64,000 nt of DNA from Salvia splendens (Eukaryota; Streptophyta; Magnoliopsida; Lamiales; Lamiaceae), in assembly GCF_004379255.2 (NCBI RefSeq), contig NC_056035.1, positions 13,893,578 through 13,957,577 of the forward strand, written 5' to 3'. The first letter of the stretch is position 1, and each line of letters starts with the position of its first letter. A model generated the notes under the pieces. The model did not search any database. It had not been told where the DNA came from and saw only the letters and a list, made by a program, of their open reading frames with translations. The position numbers and the translations under genes are program-made. Shown here in pieces: positions 35,793-45,395 of this stretch.

Positions 35793-36475
35793 TTGAATGT
35801 TTTATGTTTCACTTTCGATGTGGGACAAAATCATTCTTGGATGTCTCTATAAAAGAGAAACAACCAAGAATGATTTTGTCTCACATCGAAAGTGAAACAT
35901 AAAACATTCAAGGATGTCTCTATAAAAGAAGAACAACCAAGAATGATTTTATCCCACATCGAAAGTGAAACATAAAACATTCAAGGTTGTCTCTATAAAA
36001 GAGAAGCAACCAAGAATGACTTTGTCCCACATCGAAAGTGGAACATAAAACATTCAGGGTTGTCTCTATTAAAGAGAAGCAACCAAGAATGACTTTGTCC
36101 CACATCGAAAGTGAAACATAAAACATTCAAGGTTGTCTCTATAAAAGAATGACTTTGTCCCACATCGAAAGTGAAACATAAAACATTCAAGGTTGTCTCT
36201 ATAAAAGAGAAGCAACCAAGAATGACTTTGTCCCACATCGAAAGTGAAACATAAAACATTCAAGGTTGTCTCTATAAAAGAGAAGCAACCAAGAATGACT
36301 TTGTCCCACATCGAAAGTGAAACATAAAACATTCAAAGTTGTCTCTATAAAAGAGAAGCAACCAAGAATGACTTTGTCTCACATCGAAAGTGAAACGTAA
36401 AACATTCAAAGTTGTCTCTATAAAAGAGAAGAAACCAAGAATGACATTGTCCCACATCGAAAGTGGAACATAAAA
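35793..36475 (+). repeat. 73-bp tandem array headed by a hairpin
   Basis: Nine forward units with a period of 73 bp (one is 60 bp through a 13-bp deletion near 36150). Each unit reads gtcccacatcgaaagtgaaa, then cataaaacattcaaggttgtctctataaaagagaagcaaccaa in pieces, then gaatgactt. The array begins with an inverted partial unit. 35793-35840 and 35864-35911 form arms of about 48 bp around a 23-base loop. Units differ by a few substitutions, so the array is not brand-new. Confidence 0.93.
35816..36459 (+). promoter_or_regulatory. Nine USE-like elements, eight with a TATA box at fixed 32-bp spacing
   Basis: The plant snRNA upstream sequence element, RTCCCACATCG, is present at 35878 (gtctcacatcg), 35951, 36024, 36097, 36157, 36230, 36303, 36376 (gtctcacatcg) and 36449, plus one inverted at 35816-35826. 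TATA boxes (tataaaag, once tattaaag) start at 35921, 35994, 36067, 36140, 36200, 36273, 36346 and 36419, each exactly 32 bp after the USE. In plant snRNA genes a gap of about 33-35 bp specifies Pol II and about 24 bp Pol III. No snRNA coding sequence follows. Promoter activity is inferred only. Confidence 0.6.
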
Positions 36476-36738
36476 AGTAATTTTTTTTAAATTTGATCTT
36501 TTTTTAAAAAAATTGATTTATTGCGTCAGTGTGACGACGCCCACTCGCGGGCTGGCGAGTGGGCGTCACGCACGACGCCGGGTCGCGCCACGTCGCCTAG
36601 GCGCGTGGCGAGACGGCCCGTCGCTTGTCTCGGCGACACGGGACGCGGGACGGGACGGTGAGCTGCAACGCGTAGCGCGACGGACCCGTCTCTCTGGGAC
36701 GGATCGCGGGACGCCGATTCGACGCGTAGTGGATGCTC

Positions 36739-37819
36739 TAATAAAATCAGAGATGTAATAAACTTAGGCAAATTCTATTGAGTCCAAAATGTACATAATG
36801 AAATACTCCATAGTGTTTTATACTTTTTTTTTTTTAATACTTGGAAACCCTAAAAATGGTCACCCACGTGTCCATGTTTCCCTCCACAAAAAGTCCACTC
36901 ATAATATTTGAATGAATGCTAAATGTCATGTACCTTTCACACCTATTATTAATTCTTTTCTCCACAATTCTAGTACTATTAGATATTGGGGCGCACAATT
37001 TTTTCATTTAAAATCTTTTTCACGGGTAGGCCGTAGGGACCATTCTACCTGAATGGCCCAACATTAAATCTTTTTATTCTCATTATATATAATCAATTTC
37101 TTGAAATGTTCTAACATTTACTCTTTATATTCTAGTAGGAATAAATTAACATCTTAGCGAGCACAACGTGTCCACCTAGTGTTCACTGGGTATCACGAGC
37201 ACTAATGCTTGCTAAATTTCTTGCAAATCCCGTCGCAATTTTGTGAGTATATATCTTCAAATACTCATGAAATATTTGATTTTTCAGTGATTTTTTTTTA
37301 TATTGTTATCGAGCACTTAATTTTGCTTTATAATATTGTGTTATAAGGCTATGAAGAAATATTATGTTAACTAATACTAATACGATTTGGATAATGAAGC
37401 AACATTCTTAAAAATTACTCAGTTATGATATTAAAAATGTGTTCGAAAATTAATCGATGAGTATTCTTATTAATGTTATTCCTTTGGCTAATATTATTAT
37501 TCAAATTATATGCTTAATTATCAGATTTAAATCTAACTGATTGTTCTATTACATATATTCCGAATCATCTTCTTCCCATGTTTGGTCTATACGCTCCCAA
37601 GAATTGCAGATTTAAATATTTTCTCCTACTATTTTTGTAGTGGTTTCTACAAATAATGGAGTACTTATTTTTTACCATGTTTTTAAATTACATAAAATAA
37701 TTGTTCTTCAAATTTATATTTAACGGATTTTAACTTTTTCTCTGCCTTTTCCCCTTTGCGTAATGTTTGAATTATTGGAATGATATATAGTCCTTGGAAT
37801 TATCATTCAAAGTAATTTA
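36739..37819. other. AT-rich spacer
   Basis: No gene, tandem repeat or transposon end recognised between the two Harbinger elements. A short palindrome-like ggaccattctacc stretch near 37030 is not remarkable. Confidence 0.6.
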
Positions 37820-38509
37820 GAGCATCCATATCCGTGCTCTTGCCAATGAGCACGGATGTGGGCTCGGACCCACTTTTATTCCTGCTCTTAGGTAAGAGCA
37901 CAACACCCACATCCGTGCTCTTCCGCAAAGACATGCTCAAGGGTCCCACCATTCTATTATTCAATTTAAATAAAAACATTTCCTCAATATTAAAATGCAT
38001 TACAAATAACAGGAATAAAATTACAAATTATAAAAAAATTAAAAATTACATAATTAAAATCCTAAAAATTAAAATTTTCTTCATTAAAGTCATAAAAATT
38101 AAAAATTACATAATTTAAATCCTAAAAATTAAAATTTATATAATTAAATTCATAAAATTTAAAAACCCACTACTCGTGGTCGAATTTCGCCCAAATGGAT
38201 GATGAATGTATGTATTTATAGATGATTTTGAGATTAAATTTTTTAAAAAAAATTTCAAAAAAATGGTTATAAAATATGTATATTTTTGGGAATCCAAAAA
38301 TATATATATTTTTAATTTTTGGTATTATTTTCGATTTTTTTAAAAAATGTCAACGGCCAATAGAAACGCGTCACGTCGCCCTGCTCGCTGGCACGACCGT
38401 GCTCTTAGCTAAGAGCAGCGCCGTGCCAGCGATAAGAGCGCAGCGGCGGACAGCGATGTCGTGCCATTGGCACGGACGGAGAGCGGTGTGCTCTCCGCTG
38501 TGGATGCCT
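37820..38509. mobile_element. PIF/Harbinger MITE C (690 bp)
   Basis: Ends gagcatccatatccgtgctc... and ...ctctccgctgtggatgcct, with TTA duplications (37817-37819 and 38510-38512). The subterminal parts repeat the word gtgctctt/aagagcac. The interior is AT-rich with repeated aaaattaaaaattacataat. No coding sequence. Confidence 0.75.
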
Positions 38510-39720
38510 TTAGAAGTTCAAATTACAATTATTAGACTATATGCAATATTTTTAAAAAAAGATAGGGGGGCTATGCATGTAGGGGACCGATATATCATCA
38601 TTACACACAAAATTCTTGCTCATTTATTCTCCGATTTAAATTATATATCTAGGTTTCAAATTCGTCCCACACTTTCACATTTGAAATAGAATGAATAAAC
38701 TTATCTAAATTATTATTAACTTATAAATTTAAGTTTTAATTAACTTCTACGAGATATTCGTTGTGCCTCTTATCTTCAATAGTAGTATAACATTTAAATA
38801 CTAATATTCGTTCATTTAGATTCCTTCGATGCTCGTGAAAAAACTAAACTCTATCTTATTTGTAGTAATGTCCATTACTCAAATAACCATTTCGCAAAAA
38901 TTTCCATTTCGAATGATAAAAATCACTATTTTGTATGGAAACTTTTGGCATAGGATACATATATTCCAATGTGATTTTCATCAGCACAATTATTAGTCCC
39001 CTCACGAGCTGCATCAGATTCCCAAAATAGAATTTAGATTTTTAAGATAAGATTTTGCATTTTGACATCACGCTTATACAACACATTATACATTTTGATA
39101 TTATCGTAGCATATAGTATAACTCATTCTAATTGCAATATTCGATCAGATACATCCAGACCAACAATACAATGTAACTTTCTTATTCTCAATTAAAAACT
39201 ACACTTATTTTCCTAGTAAATACTGTAAAATAGGATGATGCCATGATACAAATTAAAAATAAAAATAAAAACAAAAATAGAAAGTGTGCAAGCTCCAAAA
39301 CATCCTAATTTTGCATATTTCCGAGGTACAAAATCAGCCCCTAAAATGGAAATGTTACATGATTTGTTTTAGTTTGAAGCAAAAGGTTCTTTCTGAAAGA
39401 AGAAAGCATTGAGTAAAAGGCTGCAACTACCTCCCTCTTTTTTAATTTCTTCTCTCACCCCAAAAAAAAGTCTATGCCCAAGACATACCTCATCTACTCC
39501 ACTTTCTTTAATTTTACACCAGACTACTTACTATACATAGTGAGAGAAGATACATTTCTCCACCATCTCCAAAATCATCCAAACAAGCAACTTAAAAAAC
39601 AGATCTTTGTTGCTTCAACGACAAGATTTGAGGCTCCCAATAGCTTGAACAAGAAGCGGTTCCAACGGTTGGTTTGAAAGAGACTTGGGTTGGATAAATT
39701 CGACAAAAAAGAAGAGAGGA
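38510..39720. other. Spacer and 5' leader of the bHLH130-like gene
   Basis: AT-rich with no other gene. From about 39400 the sequence becomes CT-rich (tcttctctcacccc), as is usual for plant 5' leaders, so the promoter of the following gene is likely around 39200-39400. No specific box is claimed. Confidence 0.6.
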
Positions 39721-39988
39721 ATGTATGGTGATTCCCATGCATTATCTTCTATATTTCCACCCAATTTCAAGCATAAAGAAGAGCAGCACCAAATGGAATC
39801 CGACTACTGCAATAATGGCAGCAGTAGTCAGAACAGTTATGGGCTGCTGAGATTTAGGTCTGCTCCCACTTCTCTGCTCGAGAGTTTCACAGAGAAGACT
39901 GGGAAATTGGGGTTTTCAAGATTCTACCCTGATGAAATGAATGAGGCTGAGGCTGAAAACGGCGACGTTGATGATGGACATGGCTCTG

Positions 39989-40022
<34 letters not shown>

Positions 40023-41491
40023 GGGCTCCGGTAATAGATTTGCGAATTCGCAACTGCCGCCGCAGTATCCGAGGCAAAGTGGAGCTCAATTGGGATACAG
40101 AGGTGTGCCCTTGAATCAGGGGCTTATGCGCCAGAACAGCTCTCCTGCTGGATTGTTCTCTCAAAATGGTAACTTTTTATGTAGTTTTATATTTATTTTG
40201 TTTGAGACTGTTGTTTGTTGTTGGGGCAGAAGCAGTAGATATGCTTGCTGTCTGAAGATCTCTTTAAAAAAAACATTTCTTTCAAGCTTTTAATTTTAAG
40301 ATTTAAGTTTGGTTCTTGATAAAGAATATGAACAAGTTTATCATCAGAGATTGATATTGGATCCAAGCTAGCTATTGCGTTAGTTTCTTGAAATGTGAGA
40401 GGTTCTGTTTTTCCTTTCACTAGAATGGTGACTAATTAAGAATAAATTAGATTGGTTAGAGATCTTGGGAGTGCTAATAACATAATCTTTGGGTTGGTTT
40501 AGGGTATTCAGGTGTTGGAAGCTACAGGGTGGGTGGTGATGGAGATTTAAGGAATAGGAAGCCCATGATCAGCTCTTCGTTATCTCGTATATCAGAGTTT
40601 GAGAGCGATAATGGCGGCCTTGTTGATGAAACAAAGGTCGGGAATAGCAGTGCTGACAGTTTCATTTTCACTTCATTTGCTCCGTGGAACGATTCTTCCT
40701 ATCTTGCAGAAAATAGTGACATCAAAAGGGTGATCGATATTGATCAAAAGCTGTTTCTCAATAATAGTGAGGTACAAATAATCTTGATGATCATGGAGTA
40801 ATTCATAGCATTGTTGTTTGTTTCACATTTTATACAATAGTAGTAGTATATACTAATGGTGCATAAATACAGAGATGTGAGATTGGAAATAGTAGGCCAA
40901 ATGGTCTGTGTCACCACCTAAGTTTGCCTAAGACTTCATCTGAAATGGTTGCTATGGAGAAGCTGATGCGCCTTCAAGACACGGTTCCTTGCAAGGTTCG
41001 TGCTAAGCGCGGCTGTGCCACTCATCCCCGAAGCATTGCAGAGAGGGTACATACATACCGCCCCGCCCGATTTCAATATTTTGTTAACTAGTTCAAATTT
41101 GATATGAATATGAGAGTGTTATTGTACAGGTTAGGAGGGGCAGAATCAGTGAGAGAATGAGGAAGTTGCAGGAGCTTGTTCCAAACATGGATAAGGTATG
41201 CCCATTTTGCAGACAGAAAATGTAGTTTTTTTTTAATTATTATTTCTGAGAAAATAAGGCTTGGGTTGGTTTGGTGATGCAGCAAACCAACACATCAGAC
41301 ATGTTAGATTTGGCTGTGGAATACATCAAAGGCCTCCAGAAACAGTACAAGGTATGAAGGTGTAGTGATTATTTGCTGTGAATCCTTGTTTCTTAGGTAC
41401 TCCATATAATTGAACATTTTTTATACTATATATGCAGACACTTAACGATGTTCGAGCTAATTGCAAGTGCTCAGCCTTTCCAAAGCGTTAG
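39721..41491 (+). CDS. bHLH transcription factor, bHLH130/FBH4 type, 6 exons
   Basis: Exons 39721-40168, 40503-40771, 40873-41046, 41130-41195, 41283-41351 and 41438-41491 join in frame to 359 residues. Start chosen at the ATG of MYGDSHALSS. The C-terminal bHLH domain spans exons 3-5: basic part KRGCATHPRSIAERVRRGR with the DNA-contacting Glu present but Arg at the usual His position, helix 1 ISERMRKLQELVPNMDK, helix 2 TSDMLDLAVEYIKGLQKQYK, and a short tail with KCSAF. This subfamily (bHLH80/81/122/128-130) includes the FLOWERING BHLH proteins that bind E-boxes in the CONSTANS promoter. A run of ten Asn is encoded by a pure AAT repeat in exon 1. Nuclear; orthology is inferred from domain and gene order. 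Confidence 0.93.
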
Positions 41492-41650
41492 TTTCGGATG
41501 ATCAGATTCTACGATCAGATTTTTATGTTTCCCGTTTTTGTGGATTTATGTATTGTTTAGTCAAGATATATAACTTATTTTTGGTTGAGTTCTGTTAGGA
41601 AAAATTAGGTGCATGTATGGCAACTATTCAGGGATGTTATCTCTTTACAA

Positions 41651-41652
<2 letters not shown>

Positions 41653-41731
<79 letters not shown>

Positions 41732-41744
41732 CATCATCATCATC

Positions 41745-41776
<32 letters not shown>

Positions 41777-41803
41777 CATTATTATTATTATTATTATTAT
41801 TAT
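41653..41803. repeat. (ATT/ATC)n microsatellite
   Basis: About 150 bp of ATT with an ATC-rich middle (about 41730-41765), 160 bp after the bHLH130-like stop codon and probably at or just beyond its poly(A) site. Long reading frames here are artefacts of the repeat. Confidence 0.97.
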
Positions 41804-41942
41804 GCAACAAATGGAATGCCCATCTTGTTTTTTATGACAAAAATCTAAGTTGAGTTTGGTGTAATAAATATTAGTACTACTTTTGGGCCTACCTAAATTT
41901 CCAAACTTGGCCTACCAAGATTCTGATGTGTAAAATTGTTAA

Positions 41943-43974
41943 GAGAATCCACAATGGGACGGATGTCCCGGCGGACATCCCGACGGACTTCCCGAAAACA
42001 CCTTCTGCCACGTCATAAGGACATCCCACTGCACTGCCACGTCATAAGGACATCCCACTGCACAATGACGGACATCCCCAAGGACATTCCGATAGATATC
42101 CACAATAATAAAAATTCACAAATTCACCAAATTAAACAATTTACGGAATTAAAATTTCGACACGAATACGGAGAAAATGCAACCACTTTATTTAAAACAA
42201 ACAACATACATAATTATTATAAAAAAATACATAGTTAAAAAAAAAACCTCAAGCTTCGACAAATGCGGCCCCCGTCTCACTCCCCGTCGTCACCGCCGCC
42301 AGTCCCGTCGTACCCGTGGCCTGTCCCGGCGTCACTCACGGGTAGGGATGGCATCCCCAAATCGCGCCGCATACTGCCGATGACATCCTTCAATATTAAC
42401 TTGCATAAGGGGCCAGTTGCTGCATACCACTTCTCTATGGTGTGTATCAGAGTCTCATGATACTGTATGCAGGCAAGTGAGGGGAGCTCGAGATCGATCT
42501 GGGAATGAGCTGCCGATTGGACCTCGGGGGACCCGCTGGCGCTTCCCCTAGCCATCTTCATCGCGGTCTTTTGCCCAACCGGGCGACGGCGGCGGGAAGA
42601 CGATTTAGGGGTAGGGAACTCTGTCTCGGCGTCAGGGAGTTCATGGGAACCGGCACTGTTGTTGTACTCTACGAAGACGTTGATCTTTGTCCGCTTCGGC
42701 CAGCCAGCTTCAACACCCGAATTAAACTTGGCGGAAGTCTGCACCACAAGATAGACCTCCCAATATTTGAATTCCCTGAAACCCAATTCACTTTTGGGGA
42801 ACTGCTGGTGAGACAGAAGCTTTACATCATCTGCGGACATGCCGCTGGTTGTCGTGCGGAGGTTGTTTTGGTAGATGCCGACAAATAGGCTGAGCTGCCT
42901 CCTCAGCTGCTCCCACTGTTTCCGGCATTGCTCTCCATCGTGAGTCTTCCTACCTAGCGGTTTGAATTGGAGGTGGCTTTGGCTAATGCGCCACCACATT
43001 CTATCGATATGCTGGTTAGCCCCGACGTAGGGATCCTCGACTACATTGATCCAGGGCTTCGCCAGCGCGACGCACTCCCCTATGCTCCAGATGGTCCTCT
43101 TTCTCCCGCCGGTTTCATCCCCCTCCTCTGCCCCGACCCCACCCTCGTTCCTCGCACGCGAGGACGAGGTATTGCCCTTGCCCTTCCCTCTCCCTTGCTT
43201 CTTCGTCCTCCCTGCCGCTGATGGCATCTCAGTGGGAGACTCCCTGACCGGAGATAACCCCAACTCCTCAAAAGTGAAAGTCTCAATGCCGGTGAACTGA
43301 GTCTCCAGAGGAGTACTCAGAGGGGAATCACTAGACAATAAATCCATGTATGGGCGATAGACATTGTCCTCAGGTGATTGGGGGACCCCCTCCCCCCCCC
43401 GGCAGGCATGCCCTGCATCATCCCGTGCATTTGGGGCATCATCCCCGTCATCGCGGCACTCATCCCGGGCATTTGGGGCATCACCCCACACCAAGGGGGT
43501 ACATATTGTAGTACCCGGGCATCATCCCTGCCATTTGGGGTTGGGGCATCATCGGCGCCATTCCGGGCATCATCCCGGACATCGGTGCACTTCCGCCGAC
43601 ATTTTCCCCAACTCTAACGGGAAAAGTCGGCGTTTGTGACTCGCTCGTGGTGGGAGAATCACTATCGTGGTGCTCCATTTATCTTCAAAAGAAATGAAAG
43701 TAGAGAGAGAGACTCGTTAAAATAAGTGGTGCGAATGAAATGAAGTTCAACGAGCCGTATATATAGAGTTTTTTTTAAAAAAATTAAAATTGGGACGTCA
43801 GCCGGGACGTCCGTCGTGGCACCGCAATGGCGGACGTCACGACGGATGTCCCCGGAACGCCGCGAAACTCCGGTGTCCGCAACGCACGTCCGCGTCCGCC
43901 TCATTGTTGCCTAATGGCGGACTTCGGGCAGGCCGGTCGGACGGCCGCCGGGACGACCGCCGTTGCGGATGCTC
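41943..43974 (-). mobile_element. PIF/Harbinger element D, ORF1-only (2032 bp)
   Basis: Ends gagaatccacaatggg... and ...cgttgcggatgctc, with perfect TAA duplications (41940-41942 and 43975-43977). Subterminal regions repeat ggacatccc/ggacgtcc. A nearly full-length ORF1-type gene lies on the minus strand; there is no transposase. It inserted about 450 bp downstream of the bHLH130-like gene. Confidence 0.86.
42277..43678 (-). pseudogene. Harbinger ORF1-type Myb/SANT protein with two compensating frameshifts
   Basis: From ATG at 43678: N-terminus MEHHDSDSPTT, then a Met/Pro-rich segment. The frame breaks near 43490, and the Met-rich pattern continues in another frame to a G/C homopolymer at 43392-43400, where a second break returns it to the long frame. 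That frame runs to the stop at 42277. It has a Myb/SANT-like domain (RTIWSIGECVALAKPWINVV..., about 43100-42880), the conserved YWEVYLV...GWPKRTKI segment, and a C-terminal coiled part. Only the low-complexity segment is out of frame, so a full-length product with a scrambled segment is still encoded from 43494 on. Confidence 0.72.
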
Positions 43975-44484
43975 TAAATATAGAAAGTTTTTAACCAATT
44001 ATATATAACTAATAATGTGGATTTCACAATTCACTAACACTGCATTAATTACCTTTTCCTTCTCTCTTTCTTAGTACATTTTTCAATCTATCTCTTATTC
44101 TGCCAAATGAACGTTAAAATTCATGTCATCTCATAAAACTTGTTACGTTTCACTTTTTACCATTTTAGCAATGGATCTCATATTTGACTAACTCATTCTC
44201 ATTCATATTTTATTATAAAATTAATATTTAAATGTAGAACTAATGTTACACTAACTTTTTCAATTTCAATTGACTTTATGTGCACAATTAAAATGTGACA
44301 CAAAATTTAAGAGATGGATGGAACTTTATACGTGTTCAATTAAAATGTAACAAAAAATAAATTTAAGGGAGGGAGGGATTGTGGCCAGTTAAGGGGCGGT
44401 GGGGTAGTTTTAATTAAATTAACACCTGTATTATACTTGCAAATTGACGAAAAGGACGATTGAACGAAACAGTTTCAGATTTAA
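43975..44484. other. Spacer with a degenerate MITE
   Basis: AT-rich. About 44090-44330 resembles a decayed Stowaway-like element (paired ...cattttaccatt.../...gatggatgga words) without clear ends. No gene. Confidence 0.5.
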
Positions 44485-44829
44485 GGTCATCCACAACGCT
44501 GTCACTATATCGTCCCTTAACTGTACCTTAAAACACTATTTGCAAGCTCCACTGTACTTTTTTACTCCATCCCCTTAGCTAAGGGACGGAACCTGCAACC
44601 CTCTGTCTCTTAACCGTCCCTTAAATTACTATTCATTCAATTTAATTTTTTTTATTTTTTCCAATAAATTCAATTAATAAAAACACACTTCATTAACAAT
44701 AAAATAAAATTACTACATAAAATAAAAATACAACTTAAAAGTTAAAAAAATAAAAAAACACACAATTAAAATCCTAAAAAAAATAAACGTGGCATAATTT
44801 AAAATACAATTTTATAGAAAATAAAAAAA

Positions 44830-45395
44830 CTACTCCGCCGGCGAATCATCCCCCGAAGGCGGTGGAGGTGCACTAAAGCCGGTAGGAGGCGGAAGGCTAA
44901 GTTGGGTTGCCATAAAGACAATTCCGTTCCACCAGGCTTGGTAGTGGGCGGGCGTAAAGCGGGAAGTGTCTGTCATTGTGGCGGTCATGTACATGGCCAT
45001 AAGGGAGTTCGAGCCTCCCCCCGAGCCCAAGCCCGAGCCAGCCTGGCTTGATTCGCCTCGGCCCTTCCTCACTCTAGCCGCTTTGGTCCCTTGCGGCCGA
45101 CGGCGCCCATGGGAGGATCCCCCAGCATCGCCGGCCGTGCCCTCAACCTCCTGCGAGACACCCTCTTGTGCGCCGCTGCCCTCACGGGCATCACCAGACG
45201 AGTATTGCCCACTCGTCGTGTGCTTCGTGCGCTTCGTGCGCTTGGAGGTTGAGCCCGAGCTGGAGCGGACACCGCCGGCCCACCTTTCCTCGTCCTTGAA
45301 GACCTGCCAAACATCAACAAATTTGAATTGTATGCCGGTGTCGTCGTGGTGGACGCGCAAAGCCGACCTCAGAATGTCGGCGCCTGTGGATCCGC
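44830..45395 (-). pseudogene. Harbinger ORF1-type protein, C-terminal half
   Basis: The minus-strand frame is homologous to the one at 58881-59528: DILRSALRVHH, FVDVWQVFKDEERWAGG, a Ser/Gly-rich linker, RRPQGTKAARVRKGRGESS, then YMTATMTDTSRFTPAHYQAW. Homology stops at about 45395 where gag sequence begins, so the Myb/SANT half is missing. Confidence 0.8.

Larger units (their letters stand above)
35458..36738. mobile_element. PIF/Harbinger element B with a tandem-array interior
   Basis: Ends gagcatccactacgc... and ...gcgtagtggatgctc, with a perfect TAA duplication (35455-35457 and 36739-36741). The left 330 bp (repeated cgtccctta, then AT-rich up to acaattttata) match the left part of the element at 44485 and the complement of the right part of the one at 57874. 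The right 250 bp (GC-rich, cactcgcgggctggcgagtg) match the other end of the same elements. The ORF1 gene expected between them is absent; a USE/TATA array occupies its place. Confidence 0.85.

Noticed and set aside
35816..36475. Array of snRNA genes, or a CRISPR-like direct repeat array
   Set aside because: No U-snRNA 5' ends or Sm-site/stem sequences follow the TATA boxes. The units are contiguous without unique spacers, and this is a plant genome.
39685..39720. An upstream extension of the bHLH130-like protein
   Set aside because: It would need a TTG start; the first ATG in frame is at 39721 and gives the expected N-terminus.
41609..41853. Reading frames encoding poly-Tyr, poly-Ile or poly-Leu
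   Set aside because: Pure translation of the (ATT)n microsatellite.
44966..45395. 5' part of a 451-codon frame leading into gag
   Set aside because: This part is antisense to the ORF1-type Harbinger gene; the fusion with gag is accidental and was not called as one protein.
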